64,000 nucleotides of DNA from Lewinellaceae bacterium (GCA_020636225.1 JACJYI010000005.1:248001-312000), one strand, 5' to 3'; shown: positions 24,974-35,159, counted from the first letter of the stretch. A program made the numbers and translations. Notes: generated by a model not told the origin, from the sequence alone.

Positions 24974-27019
24974 ATGAAGAAGAGATCAAGATTTATTGCT
25001 GTAAATATTCTTTGTTGCTGTGTATTTTTTATCACCTGCACCAAAGAAGAGCCTGTCCTGGTGGCCCCACCAGTCCATGCCACCGGTCTGCCGGAAGAGA
25101 TGCCGGAGGAATACGATACACTGGCAACGGCTACCTTTCCGCCCATGGGCAACCTGCCTGCCATAAAGATCCTGGATATGCCACCGGCTGGCAACCAGGG
25201 TCAGCAGGGATCCTGCACGGCGTGGGCAGTTGCGTATGCGATGAAGGGATACCATCGCAGGATCGGTACGGGACTGCCGTATGTGACCAGTGGTTCGGTC
25301 AATTCGACCGTAGTGGGATCACCGTCGTTTGTGTACAACCAGGTCAAGTCCGGAGGTGACTGCCTGAAAGGGTCGCAGATCACTTCCGCCTTGAAACTGC
25401 TTCACGACAAAGGCGTGTGTCCTTTGGAGAATATGGGCTATTCGGAAAGCGATTGCACGACACTTCCGAATGTCAGTCAATTCAGTACTGCTGCTCAAAA
25501 CCGGATATCCAGCTTTAAAAAGATACCCGCCGAGGTGAGCAGGATCAAGGAAGCATTGTTCCAAGGGATGCCAGTGGTGATCGGGGTCTATATCCGTGAC
25601 GCCTCATTTGAGAATATCCCCCACTCGGATGATTTTGTGTGGAATACAAATAACTCTACCGGGGCTTCCATCCATCACGCCATGGTGATCTATGGATATG
25701 ATGACAGCCGCCAGGCGATCAAGATTCTGAATTCCTGGGGGAAGACCTGGGGCGTTGACGGATCCTTCTGGATGGGCTATGATGTCGTTCCACAACTGAT
25801 CAACCAGGCTTATGTAGCAGAGGATGCCGGGGTATATGCCTGTCCGAAGGTGATCGCCCTGTCCGGGAATCTGCAATTTGGTAGCATTTCCATCAACCCG
25901 GTGCCGGTTCCTGCCCGTGTCATGACGATATCCAACCAGGGAAGTTGTCCATTGATCGTGCAAAGCGTCGATTTGCCTGCTCAGTTCAGCACCACTTTTA
26001 CCGGTCCTGTTTCCATCCCACCCAATGGGAAACAGGATATCTCTATCACATTCAACCCCCAGAGTGCCGGTATCTTTGCCGGACAGGTGACCGTTCAATC
26101 GGATGCCACATCGGGGTCAGCCACGATCAGTATATCCGGGACGGCAACTGCATCGGGCACCGGCATCCTCACCTTGAGTGGAAACCTTGACTTCGGTGAC
26201 GTCGTTTTGGGGAACCCGGTCTCCGCAGGGATGACCGTGACCAATACGGGGACAGCAGGGCTTACCGTGACCGATGTGGCCTCTGGAAACTCGAATTTTG
26301 TGTTGAACGGATTGCCTGGTTTGCCGAAGGTACTACAACCCAATCAGTCATTTACCTGCAACGTCTATCTGACAGCCCAGAATGTCGGCCAGCACAGTGG
26401 AACCATCACCGTTCAATCTTCTGCCGGGGCAAAGAGCCTTCAGGCGACGGGCCAGGTATTCCCGGCACAGTCCTCTTGTCCCGCTTCATTTACGGATGCA
26501 CGGGATGGAGAGGTATACAACGCCGTGGAGTTTGCCGGCAAGTGCTGGATGACGGAGAATCTGCGCTATGATACGCCGTTGGCTGGTGATGATATCCCGT
26601 ACCTGAACGATCCAATATACCTGGATATGTATGGCCGCTACTATACCTGGCCTGTCATGATGGCCGGAGCATCATCTTCTTCTGCGGATCCGAGTGGGGT
26701 CCAGGGTCTTTGTCCTCCTGGTTGGCATATACCTTCCAAGGCCGAATGGAAGACGATATTGGATTATTATGGCGGAGATGGATTTTTGGCTTATCAGGGG
26801 ATCATTGAGGGTGGCGCTTCGGGGCTGGAATTTCAGTTGAGCGGATTTTGGGCACTCAGTTGGTATGGCCTGGGCTTCACGGCGAGGTATTGGGCAAGTG
26901 ACCTAACCTGGTTGTATGAAGGTGTCACGGCTGAATTTAATCAAACTGTTCAAAACCAGTTTACCATCGGAAGTGAGCCAGTGGAACGACGTATACCCTG
27001 CCGATGTGTCAAGGATTGA
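24974..27019 (+). CDS. Papain-family (C1) lipoprotein peptidase with ASH-like and FISUMP domains
   Basis: The 681-residue protein has a lipoprotein signal (...LCCCVFFITC). The C1 cysteine-peptidase domain spans about 50-285: 'NQGQQGSCTAWAVAYA' with catalytic Cys81, 'SIHHAMVIYGYDD' with His235, and 'ILNSWGKTWG' with Asn253. Two ASH/choice-of-anchor D type beta domains follow (about 290-395 and 400-500, e.g. 'LTLSGNLDFGDVVLGN'). A C-terminal FISUMP (Fibrobacter major paralogous) domain starts at about 505, with 'CWMTENLRYD', 'CPPGWHIPSKAEW' and terminal 'RRIPCRCVKD'. All triad residues are present, so it should be active outside the cytoplasm. The combination is unusual. Confidence 0.9.
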   Translation: MKKRSRFIAVNILCCCVFFITCTKEEPVLVAPPVHATGLPEEMPEEYDTLATATFPPMGNLPAIKILDMPPAGNQGQQGSCTAWAVAYAMKGYHRRIGTGLPYVTSGSVNSTVVGSPSFVYNQVKSGGDCLKGSQITSALKLLHDKGVCPLENMGYSESDCTTLPNVSQFSTAAQNRISSFKKIPAEVSRIKEALFQGMPVVIGVYIRDASFENIPHSDDFVWNTNNSTGASIHHAMVIYGYDDSRQAIKILNSWGKTWGVDGSFWMGYDVVPQLINQAYVAEDAGVYACPKVIALSGNLQFGSISINPVPVPARVMTISNQGSCPLIVQSVDLPAQFSTTFTGPVSIPPNGKQDISITFNPQSAGIFAGQVTVQSDATSGSATISISGTATASGTGILTLSGNLDFGDVVLGNPVSAGMTVTNTGTAGLTVTDVASGNSNFVLNGLPGLPKVLQPNQSFTCNVYLTAQNVGQHSGTITVQSSAGAKSLQATGQVFPAQSSCPASFTDARDGEVYNAVEFAGKCWMTENLRYDTPLAGDDIPYLNDPIYLDMYGRYYTWPVMMAGASSSSADPSGVQGLCPPGWHIPSKAEWKTILDYYGGDGFLAYQGIIEGGASGLEFQLSGFWALSWYGLGFTARYWASDLTWLYEGVTAEFNQTVQNQFTIGSEPVERRIPCRCVKD

Positions 27020-27300
27020 GTCAGCTCGAAATGATCTGCTGCCTTTGGGGATCAAGGAATCATCAGGGCAGATGACCATTCCCAGTGATACCTGTCGATC
27101 AGCCAAGAATTGTGTTGCAGGCTGAAAGGTGATCCGAATTTCACCGGGTGATCCGTAGATCAGGAAATGAGGAGGTTGCCATACAGTCCGTTGTTGTCCT
27201 GAACCTATGGCCAAACAGGTAGATAGTCCAAGGGTTCTCATTTCAGATGTATATACCCGACAATGTCCAGAATTATATCCTTTCCATTTAAACGATCATC

Positions 27301-28845
27301 ATGAATCAGAACAATCAAACCAAACTGATCCTGTTGAGCATCGGAATGCTCTTAGGCGCCTTCCTGCCCTGGGTCGATGTCCCATTTTTAGGAGATGTGA
27401 CTCCATGGGAGATCATGTTTCATGAGGAGGCCCGCCGATTGCCTGCCTATCGGTTCATTTTTCTGGCTTTCCCGCTGACTGGGCTGGTCATTCTGCTGAA
27501 ACAGATGAAGACAGGAAGCCAGATCGACATTGCCAATGACGTTTTGTACAAAGTACCGATCTGTACCTTCGGCATCATGTTGCTTGGCATCCTGGTGGAA
27601 TCAGAGGGTAAAGCCTTCAGGGGTCTAGATGATCCGGGAGATCTGTTCAAAGTTTTTGACATCGGTTTCTGGATGACGTTTATCTCCTCTATCATCCTGG
27701 CGTTTGAGGATGCTGCAGAACACCGGGCACTCCCCAAGGATAGAGGAGTGCACACTGCTGAACATTTCGCATCTCAACCCGTCTCACAGATTCAATCCAT
27801 CCCTGTGTCGCCACCGGTCGCCAGAGAGCCAATTTTTCGGCTGCCCAATGTAGACTGGTCCGGTGCCTGGAATGTTACCCGGACGTTTCTACTGAAATAC
27901 AAGATCCATCTGGGTGTTGCCCTGCTTCTGGCAGGAATCATGGCCGTGGTATATCATGTCTTCATCAAAGCCGACCCTGTAGCGGATGGCAAGGAAATGG
28001 CGGCAATGGTGTGTGCATGCCATGAAGATGACGTTCAACGGCGGACGGACTCCCTGACGGCTTTTGTCGCCAGATTGCATGACGGGCAGTTCGACCGTCG
28101 ACAGGATGCCCGTGATGCCCTGGACCTGACCCTGAGCCGATGTGACCAGGAACGGGCCCATTGCCAATCGGAGGCTGACCAGGCCTATAACAGCCGGTAT
28201 GTGGAATATGCCGCTTCCGGCGGCGAGGTTGCCGGCATCTTTCGGGATACTTACCAGACCCTTTCGGGTAGTTGCGATCCCGATCATGGCCAGGAGAGGG
28301 AGGCCCAGACCGAGATCGACCGGTTGATCGCCAAGATCCAGGATCCGCTCCCGGACGTTGTACAACTGAAGAAGGATCTGGTCGGCCAGCAGGTGACTGC
28401 GATTGGTGTCATTGCCTTGAGTGATTTAACTGACAAAGGGATGGAGATCCTCTCCCAGGAGCAGGTGGGTGACCATATAGAATATCTTGTGGAATTGACT
28501 CTCGGATCGGATGCCTATGCAGAGACCCGACATTGTAAAATGAAGATGTCCTATAACCTGGGCGACTATGGTTGGCAGCTGACTTCCTCCACATGGGAGG
28601 AGATCGGATTTACCTATCGCCTGTATCCGGACCGATACATCGAGTTTCCCCGGGTATCAGGATTGAATATGACCTATCCACTCGACCACAAGATCTCCTG
28701 GCGGTTCTCGGACTGGTGGTCGACCACCTATCTGACCACCGGGCCGAACGAGCCCCGGGTGGAGATCCCCACCAGAGACAAGTATGCCCTCATGTCATTG
28801 GAGGACAGGGAGGTGCTTGTGATGTTCCGGTATTTGGCGGGGTAG
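27301..28845 (+). CDS. Polytopic membrane protein with helical soluble domain, function unknown
   Basis: The 514-residue protein has four N-terminal membrane helices (about 8-30, 50-68, 85-101, 118-136), a Pro/Ser linker and a fifth helix (about 203-223). A soluble domain of about 290 residues then begins with Cys-rich helices ('MVCACHEDDVQRR', 'LSRCDQERAHC'). No family recognised. It lies 89 nt before the first TPR-CHAT gene on the same strand and could be its membrane partner, which is a guess from position. The spacer 27020-27300 shows nothing notable. Confidence 0.65.
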   Translation: MNQNNQTKLILLSIGMLLGAFLPWVDVPFLGDVTPWEIMFHEEARRLPAYRFIFLAFPLTGLVILLKQMKTGSQIDIANDVLYKVPICTFGIMLLGILVESEGKAFRGLDDPGDLFKVFDIGFWMTFISSIILAFEDAAEHRALPKDRGVHTAEHFASQPVSQIQSIPVSPPVAREPIFRLPNVDWSGAWNVTRTFLLKYKIHLGVALLLAGIMAVVYHVFIKADPVADGKEMAAMVCACHEDDVQRRTDSLTAFVARLHDGQFDRRQDARDALDLTLSRCDQERAHCQSEADQAYNSRYVEYAASGGEVAGIFRDTYQTLSGSCDPDHGQEREAQTEIDRLIAKIQDPLPDVVQLKKDLVGQQVTAIGVIALSDLTDKGMEILSQEQVGDHIEYLVELTLGSDAYAETRHCKMKMSYNLGDYGWQLTSSTWEEIGFTYRLYPDRYIEFPRVSGLNMTYPLDHKISWRFSDWWSTTYLTTGPNEPRVEIPTRDKYALMSLEDREVLVMFRYLAG

Positions 28846-28918
28846 GGAGGATTTATCTTGTATTTCATTCCTGATCTGGTTATGGCCTGTAAGCGAAAAT
28901 AATTCTGCATATTGGCGG

Positions 28919-28928
28919 AATATATTGA
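28919..28928 (+). promoter_or_regulatory. AATATATTGA box before the first TPR-CHAT gene
   Basis: The same 10-mer occurs at 35236-35245 just before the second TPR gene. Both end 3-5 nt before the ATG. It contains TATATTGA, a poor match to TAnnTTTG, so it could be a variant -7 box shared by the paralogues. Confidence 0.35.
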
Positions 28929-28933
28929 CCGCA

Positions 28934-31900
28934 ATGTGTAGAAAAGTCATATTCGCTTTGGGAAGCAGTATTTTGCTACTATTGGCATGCGTCGATTCGA
29001 TATCCGGACAAGATCAGGATTCTCTGCATCGTGCAGGTCAAATTGATTCCCTTTTTGTCTTGTGCAATGGGCAGGTAGACCTGAGAGATTTTGTCCAGGC
29101 TAAGTCGTATGCCGATTCTGCGATCCGGTTAGCCTTGACTTCCTTTGGTTCGGAATCCCTGCTGTATGGCTATGCATTATTTTATCTGGGGCGGGTCTAT
29201 GAATTTTCTTCCCAGTACACTCTTGCGGAGCAAAACTATTTGGCTTCCATGTCTGTGATTTCTGGTGCAATCGGCACTGAGACCTTCGAGTATACCAAAA
29301 GCCTGTGCAACCTGGCAAACACCTACCAGCGAATGGGTCAGTACGCCAGGGCAAAGCCCTATTATCTGGAGTGTCTCGACATTCGGAAGCGGATACTCGG
29401 TGCCGACCATGAAGAGTATGGTGCTGCCTTGAACAATATTGGTGTTATGTATGTGAATCTGGGCGACTATCCCAATGCCTTGAAATGTTGTCGTGAATCT
29501 GCTGAAATACGTAGAAGAAAGTACGGAGAAACCAGTCGTTATTATGCTGCTTCACTAAATAACATCGCTGTCCTGCAAATGGAAACCGGGCAATTTGATG
29601 ATGCTGAATCCAGCTATCTCCGGTCATTGGAGATATTAATCGATGTCCTGGGACCTCGTAATGCTGAGGTCGCCCAGGGATACCATAACCTTGGGAATAT
29701 GTACCTGCGATTGGGGCGCTATTCAACAGCTGAATCCAGATACCTGCAGGCGCTCGATATTCGACTGGATTCCATGGTTTGCAGCCGCAGCGAACTGGCG
29801 GTTACCATCCTGTGTTTGGGCAACCTGTATACCCTGATGGGAAGGTACCGGGATGCCGAGTCAATGTATCAGGATGCATTGGAAATCCAGGAAACGACCA
29901 TTGGAAGAGTTCACCCCGAATATGCTGCCACCTTGAGTGGACTGGGAGACCTTTATGCTGATCATGGCAACTGGGCCCAGGCTATTGAAAAGCTGATGGA
30001 AAGCGTTCGAGTCCTTGAGATCAGCCAGGGTCCGGATCATCCGGATATTGCTCATCCTCTTATGGGCTTGAGTGCTGCCTATATGGGCATGGGTCGCCAC
30101 GAAGAAGCCATGCAGTGTTACGAGCGGTCGGCAGTAATACGTTCCAAGGCATTTGGGAAACAAGATAAACTGTATATCAATTGTCTGATCGGAATGGGAT
30201 CATTAGCCATTCTGGAGGAAGAACTGGACAGAGCCAGGAGATTCTATTCAGAGGCATTGGCTTCATTGAACATGCATGACGCCGATAAATTTCCGATATC
30301 ACGTGCCTCTTGTCTGACTGGCATGGCTACGGTGCAGATCCGTCAGGACAGCCTGGTTCAGGCGTTATCGAATTTACAGGGAGCTAGGAGCATTTTCCAA
30401 TCCAGCATAGGGCCTTTCTGCAATGAACTGGTCCCTGTTCTCGAATTATTGGCAGATGTGTATGATCGGAAAGGCAACGCCAGGCAATCCGTCGAAATGC
30501 TGGACGAGATCTTTTCAATCTACAAGGACGCCTTTAGCAAAGGCATTTCCTATTTGTCGGCCAACGAGTTGGAAGTGTTTGCCGGAAAGATTGATCGGAG
30601 TCTTGACGTGGTTTTATTCAGATTGATGAAGCAGGCAGACCAAGGTGAGGCACATCCTGATCCATTATTGAGTGGGCTGGCCTATGATCTTTTACTGTTT
30701 CGGAAAGAATACATACTCAATGCACAAGCAACATTGCATTCCACTCTTTCTCAAGATTCGTCAGGGAGGGTGGATTTTGAGCGCTTGGCAGGATACCGTC
30801 GTCAATTGGCTGCTGAATATGCCAAGCCGACAAATGAGCGAACAAATCTGGAGGTTTTGGAATCGGCTGCGGATAACCTCGAGAAGAAACTTGTTCGGTA
30901 TGCTTCCGAATTTTCGAAAGCCCAAAGTCCCGGCACATGGCATGATGTTCAACAGAAATTGAATGAAGGTGACGTGGCGATGGAGTTTTTCAGGAGTAAA
31001 TTCCGGGATAGCACCTGGTATTCAGTACTTCTTTGTCGCGCGGATGATGATGCGCCAGTCTATCAGCGTGTTTGTCTTGCAGGCGAGATCGATATACTGA
31101 TTCGAGAAAAATATACCCGAAGAGGTATTTCAACGGTTTATGGATCAGCTCATTCTGAATCTCATGAGTTGAATCATTTGATATGGCAGCCTCTTGAGCC
31201 ATGGTTGACCAATACAGAACGGATGATTCTCGCTCCGTATGGGGCTTTGAATCAGGTCAATTTCCCTCTGATCCCTGTTAACGATGGCAAGGTGCTGATG
31301 GATGATTATGAGTTTGTTACGGTAGGTAGCACCCGTCAGCTTCTGGAAGAGGATTTCGGTCTTAAAAAGGAGACCGCGACAGCATGGATCACCGGTGGAG
31401 TCAAATATGATTGTGAGTCAGACTGGACTGCCGAAAGTGACTATGTATTCAGGTCAATAGAACCAGATTCGATGGACATGACCTTTGCTGGATACCGAAG
31501 TTCCGTCCTTCAGTATCTTCCCCATTCCCTTGTGGAGTCCGAACAGATCGCTGATCTTTTGATGGATCATCAGTTTACAGTCCATCTGGATACGGGGATG
31601 GTAGCCACAGAGACCAGTTTCAGGCAATTAAGCCGTGATGTTCCATCAGCAAGGGTCATCCATTTGGCCACCCACGGCTATTTCTTCCCAGACCCCAAAG
31701 AAGGGGATCAGTCTGGTCAAGATAATAATGCCTATCGCTCAGCATCCAATCCTCTGATCCGCTCCGGGCTACTCATGGCTTGTTCTGCCCCGGCCTGGTT
31801 GGCCGGGAGTTTTCAGGGGGACGGTGACGACGGCGTCCTCACCGCCTACGAGATCGCCCAGATGGATCTCCGCAACACCGAACTGGTGGTCCTCTCTGCC

Positions 31901-32167
31901 TGCGAGACAGCCCTGGGTGACATTGTTGGTTCGGAAGGCGTGTATGGCCTGCAACGCGCCTTTCGCATAGCCGGTGTGAAAAACCTGATCATGACCCTCT
32001 GGAAGGTCAACGACGAGGTATCCATGCAGTTCTTTACCCGTTTCTATACCTACTGGATCCAGGACCAGATGACCCTGTCCCAGGCCTTTTATACCGCGCA
32101 GAAAGACCTTCGCCACCAGTATCCGGATTCGCCGTACTTGTGGGCCGGATTTGTGTTGTTGCAGTAG
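28934..32167 (+). CDS. Secreted TPR-CHAT protein (caspase-like peptidase fold)
   Basis: The 1077-residue protein has a signal peptide (about 1-26, ...VDSISGQ; its Cys may allow lipidation). About ten kinesin-light-chain-type TPRs of ~42 residues follow (about 75-480, e.g. 'AALNNIGVMYVNLGDYPNAL'), then a helical linker. The C-terminal CHAT domain (about 680-1077) has the dyad intact: His914 in 'LATHGYF' and Cys990 in 'VLSACETALG'. CHAT domains are caspase-clan proteases, and TPR arrays usually sense partners or peptides. Export places it in the periplasm or outside. The paralogue at 35249-38488 is split by a stop. Confidence 0.9.
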   Translation: MCRKVIFALGSSILLLLACVDSISGQDQDSLHRAGQIDSLFVLCNGQVDLRDFVQAKSYADSAIRLALTSFGSESLLYGYALFYLGRVYEFSSQYTLAEQNYLASMSVISGAIGTETFEYTKSLCNLANTYQRMGQYARAKPYYLECLDIRKRILGADHEEYGAALNNIGVMYVNLGDYPNALKCCRESAEIRRRKYGETSRYYAASLNNIAVLQMETGQFDDAESSYLRSLEILIDVLGPRNAEVAQGYHNLGNMYLRLGRYSTAESRYLQALDIRLDSMVCSRSELAVTILCLGNLYTLMGRYRDAESMYQDALEIQETTIGRVHPEYAATLSGLGDLYADHGNWAQAIEKLMESVRVLEISQGPDHPDIAHPLMGLSAAYMGMGRHEEAMQCYERSAVIRSKAFGKQDKLYINCLIGMGSLAILEEELDRARRFYSEALASLNMHDADKFPISRASCLTGMATVQIRQDSLVQALSNLQGARSIFQSSIGPFCNELVPVLELLADVYDRKGNARQSVEMLDEIFSIYKDAFSKGISYLSANELEVFAGKIDRSLDVVLFRLMKQADQGEAHPDPLLSGLAYDLLLFRKEYILNAQATLHSTLSQDSSGRVDFERLAGYRRQLAAEYAKPTNERTNLEVLESAADNLEKKLVRYASEFSKAQSPGTWHDVQQKLNEGDVAMEFFRSKFRDSTWYSVLLCRADDDAPVYQRVCLAGEIDILIREKYTRRGISTVYGSAHSESHELNHLIWQPLEPWLTNTERMILAPYGALNQVNFPLIPVNDGKVLMDDYEFVTVGSTRQLLEEDFGLKKETATAWITGGVKYDCESDWTAESDYVFRSIEPDSMDMTFAGYRSSVLQYLPHSLVESEQIADLLMDHQFTVHLDTGMVATETSFRQLSRDVPSARVIHLATHGYFFPDPKEGDQSGQDNNAYRSASNPLIRSGLLMACSAPAWLAGSFQGDGDDGVLTAYEIAQMDLRNTELVVLSACETALGDIVGSEGVYGLQRAFRIAGVKNLIMTLWKVNDEVSMQFFTRFYTYWIQDQMTLSQAFYTAQKDLRHQYPDSPYLWAGFVLLQ

Positions 32168-32365
32168 GTGATCTCTGGTTTCTCCATGACTGGTGAGCAG
32201 GCTTTCCGACCCGGAGTTCGGATCGTCAAGTCTAATCGACTCTTGCCTGGTCAGAGAGATTTTATCCTAAAACTATGGGTACCTCTATGTAACCTTCTCC
32301 CTTCTTCTCAAATCCATGGGTGGATCATGTGATCCGCTATTGTTCATCAAACAACAAAATAACCC

Positions 32366-32629
32366 ATGGAACAATCCTATCCATCCCCGCAGCAGGTCAA
32401 TCACACCGTGGTCCTGGCCACTCCGAAAAAGAGTGTCGGTCTCGCTGTTGTCCTGGCCCTGCTGTTTGGCCCGCTGGGCATGCTGTACGTGACCGTGTCG
32501 GGTGCCGTCGTCATGTTCTTCGTGGCCCTGGTGCTCAGTGTGATCACCCTTGGTTTCGGTTTGCCCCTGGCCTGGATCGCTTGCGTGATCTGGGCATTGA
32601 AAGCAGCTGAGAAGGCCAACAAGAATTAG
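32366..32629 (+). CDS. Small two-helix membrane protein
   Basis: The 87-residue protein has a polar N-terminus and two membrane segments (about 24-43 and 46-75, 'VVLALLFGPLGMLYV' and 'MFFVALVLSVITLGFG'). A basic tail follows (KAAEKANKN). No family assigned; the layout resembles small stress-related membrane peptides only superficially. It lies between the two TPR-CHAT loci. The opposite-strand frame here is a shadow. Confidence 0.6.
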   Translation: MEQSYPSPQQVNHTVVLATPKKSVGLAVVLALLFGPLGMLYVTVSGAVVMFFVALVLSVITLGFGLPLAWIACVIWALKAAEKANKN

Positions 32630-32726
32630 CAACAGGTCATTATGTCTGTCAACTCTGAAAGGTTACAGTCCGTAAAGTGACTACCTGGTCAAGGATACCC
32701 TTTCATCACATCAAAATCATTCGATC

Positions 32727-32816
32727 ATGAACAGATCAAAAAAAGGAATCTTTACAGCCTCTGGTGCTGTCCTCTTTGCACTTGGCACCTCCATCTACAT
32801 CCTAATAATGGCATAG
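32727..32816 (+). CDS. Possible 29-residue membrane peptide
   Basis: The ORF encodes a basic N-terminus (MNRSKKG) followed by one hydrophobic helix, ending IYILIMA. It sits 97 nt after the 87-residue membrane-protein gene, with similar base composition. Evidence is limited to length, charge pattern and spacing. Confidence 0.3.
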   Translation: MNRSKKGIFTASGAVLFALGTSIYILIMA

Positions 32817-32825
32817 CCCACCCCT

Positions 32826-32936
32826 ATGAATGGGAAGCCCGATCTTTTGGAAGTCCTTATTTTATCAACCCCAATTGGTATGCTTGGGGCTGCCTTTGGC
32901 TGCATCGTAGGATATGTCGTCGAAATGAACGAGTAA
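32826..32936 (+). CDS. Possible 36-residue membrane peptide
   Basis: Starting 9 nt after the preceding small ORF, it encodes one hydrophobic segment ('IGMLGAAFGCIVGYVV') ended by acidic residues. It could be a real small gene or the remnant of a broken one. The following 32937-33360 stretch holds only unconvincing frames and no recognisable element. Confidence 0.3.
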   Translation: MNGKPDLLEVLILSTPIGMLGAAFGCIVGYVVEMNE

Positions 32937-33360
32937 GATAAGAAGACCAAAAAGATGGCTCAGTCCAGATAGTTCCTACATCTGGCCAGGGGCCATGACT
33001 GAGGTCTGGCTGCAAAAATTGATGATTTTTACCCCTTTACCCACCTGGCCGGCACCTCCACAGAGGGCCGGCCAGCGGTCTTCTGGCAAGGTGATGATCG
33101 GGCATTTGGGGCAATGGAATTCAATCGGGGCAGGCCCTGGAGGAATACTCGCCCCCTTCCAACAGGGAGGGGGGTTAGCGATCATGAAGGCTTCATTCGA
33201 TCGATTTTGGCACAGGTTATGGCCATTCAGGATGCCCGGGGTATTGGCTGGGTGGAACGGAAGAATTATATTGGCATGATATTGTAGAATAAAGAAGGAT
33301 GTTCCAATTCCTGAAGGTCGTCGGTCATTTCGTCTGTAATACCAGAAACTTCTAGGTAGT

Positions 33361-33712
33361 ATGTGGCTGTTTCGCACCTTCTTCAATGTGTCAGGCTGCC
33401 TTTTCGGTTTGATTGCTTCTCTGATCGCCCGGACCTGTCTGCCCAAGGGCTATTCCTTGCAGTCTCAAGTCCAGGTGAATAACTTCCCTAGCAACTACCC
33501 GGAATGTGTTGAGATTCCGGGGTATGTATCCATCACAAGCGATCAGATTGCAGGCCTGAGTGGCTTGAACCAGATCCAGAAGGTCGATAATGGTCTGTCA
33601 ATCTTGTTGAGCGCCTCCTTGACTGGCCTGCAGGGAATGAATAATCTGACTGAAATCAATGGAGATATGAAGATCAGGTGGAATAACCAGCTTTACGACC
33701 TTTTATTCTTTT
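33361..33712 (+). pseudogene. Truncated receptor-L-domain-like secreted protein
   Basis: The translation shows 'TCLPKGYSLQSQVQVNNF', 'NYPECVEIPGYVSI' and leucine-rich beta-helix repeats ('LSGLNQIQKVDNGLSILL', 'LQGMNNLTEINGDMKI'). These are typical of the start of receptor-L-like secreted proteins in Bacteroidota, which normally have many such repeats. The pattern stops after 'NNQLYDL', where the IS1380-type element begins. The upstream signal peptide also looks degenerate. No continuation is found right of the element, so the rest was lost. Confidence 0.65.
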
Positions 33713-35159
33713 CTATTGAACCCACTTTGTGCAATAGGATTTCCCGAGTTAGGATAAACCGATGGTCATGAGTGCATTAGAGATCAGATAATGGGAACAA
33801 AAAGATGCATGATCTAGCTCATGAGTTTACCAGCCGAAAGATCAGTCCATGGGGCGGTATTAAATTCTTTCAGCAGACCTATGAAAGAAGCGGAACGCCC
33901 AGTATGTTGTCCAGTCTTGACTTACCTCAACCTGGTTCCAATCGTGGATATAATCCAGTTGAGATCGTAGAGGGGTTCCTAACAAGTGAAGTATTGGGAG
34001 CAAGAAGAATAAGTCATATGGATTGGCTTCGAGCGGATGAAGTTCTACGTGAAATTTTCAAGTGGGATAAGGGAATGGCAAGTGCGAGCACGCTCTGTCG
34101 ATTTTTCAACAAGTTTGATCTGGAACGAAGCGACCGTGTTTTTGTGGAGTTGCAACGGAGATGGTTTGAACAGATCGATGTACCACAGAGGATGACGATC
34201 GATGTAGAAAGTACAGTGATTACCAGGTATGGCAATCAGGAATTGGCCGAGATCGGATACAACCCAACGAGAAGAGGACGCCCGTCACATCATCCACTGA
34301 TGGCGTTTGCAGCCGAAATGAAAATGGTGGTCAATGCATGGCAACGTAGCGGCGACTCGGCAGATGCACTACAAGCTGACGAATTCATTGATGAGCTATT
34401 TGAAATTTTAAACCGGGATCGGATTGGATTGATTCGAATGGATTCTGGATTCTACAGTGATAAGATAATGAACCTGTTAGAGGGAAATGGTAACCCCGAA
34501 AAGGCAGTTGATTACATCGTCAGGGCCAAGCTTACCTCTCGATTATTAGAAGAAGTGTTCAACGTACGAAAGTGGGTAAGTGACGGAGATGTGATTAAAG
34601 GGGCGAGTTACGGAGAACTCACATATCAGGGTTCCAAATGGAAAACGGCTCGTAAGATTATTGTTGTACGCACGTCAAAGGAAGTTGTCAAAGAGATCCA
34701 GGCAAATCTATTCAAGGAAGAAGATTTGTTCAAGCAATACGATTACAAAGTATTTGTCACCAATGTAAAAATGTCCCCAACGGTGATTCACCACCTGTAT
34801 AATCAAAGAGGGGATTGCGAAAACCGAATTAAAGAGTTGAAATATGACTACGGAATAGATGGATTCGCCTTACAGTCATTTGGAGCGATGGAAGCGGCAT
34901 TTCGATTTGTCATGTTAGCCTATAATCTGATGGCTCTGTTCAAACAAATAGTCATGGTCAATTCGGCTGGTCGAAGATTATCAACGCTGAGATTCCAATG
35001 CATTGCAATAGGAAGTTACTTGGTTAAAAGTGGACGGAATAAGAAACTAAAGTTGGCAGCCGAGGGAAAACGAAGGCACTTTTTGGAACATTTTTTCTCT
35101 AATTTGGAACTTCTGAAAGCTCAATTTCAATTTTCTAGTGCATGATTTGGGTTGAACAG
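33713..35159 (+). mobile_element. IS1380-family insertion sequence
   Basis: The element carries one intact transposase gene. Candidate imperfect terminal repeats are 33713-33731 and 35141-35159, matching at 13 of 19 positions in inverted orientation (shared cores TT-AACCCA). No convincing target duplication is seen, so the outer edges are tentative by several bases. It truncates the receptor-L-like gene and sits between the two TPR-CHAT loci. Confidence 0.7.
33805..35145 (+). CDS. IS1380-family DDE transposase
   Basis: The 446-residue protein has the family landmarks 'GYNPTRRGRPSHHPLMAF' and 'NQRGDCENRIKELKYDYGIDGF'. The probable DDE residues are Asp133 ('TIDVEST'), Asp213 ('RMDSGFYSD') and Glu339. 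The reading frame is full length, without frameshift or stop, so the element could still be active. It starts 92 nt inside the proposed left end. Confidence 0.93.
   Translation: MHDLAHEFTSRKISPWGGIKFFQQTYERSGTPSMLSSLDLPQPGSNRGYNPVEIVEGFLTSEVLGARRISHMDWLRADEVLREIFKWDKGMASASTLCRFFNKFDLERSDRVFVELQRRWFEQIDVPQRMTIDVESTVITRYGNQELAEIGYNPTRRGRPSHHPLMAFAAEMKMVVNAWQRSGDSADALQADEFIDELFEILNRDRIGLIRMDSGFYSDKIMNLLEGNGNPEKAVDYIVRAKLTSRLLEEVFNVRKWVSDGDVIKGASYGELTYQGSKWKTARKIIVVRTSKEVVKEIQANLFKEEDLFKQYDYKVFVTNVKMSPTVIHHLYNQRGDCENRIKELKYDYGIDGFALQSFGAMEAAFRFVMLAYNLMALFKQIVMVNSAGRRLSTLRFQCIAIGSYLVKSGRNKKLKLAAEGKRRHFLEHFFSNLELLKAQFQFSSA

Noticed and set aside
32976..33446. Minus-strand 156-residue frame in the spacer after the small membrane peptides
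   Set aside because: No start context, signal or recognisable domain, and it overlaps the receptor-L-like remnant; the + strand frame 32995-33279 is equally unconvincing.
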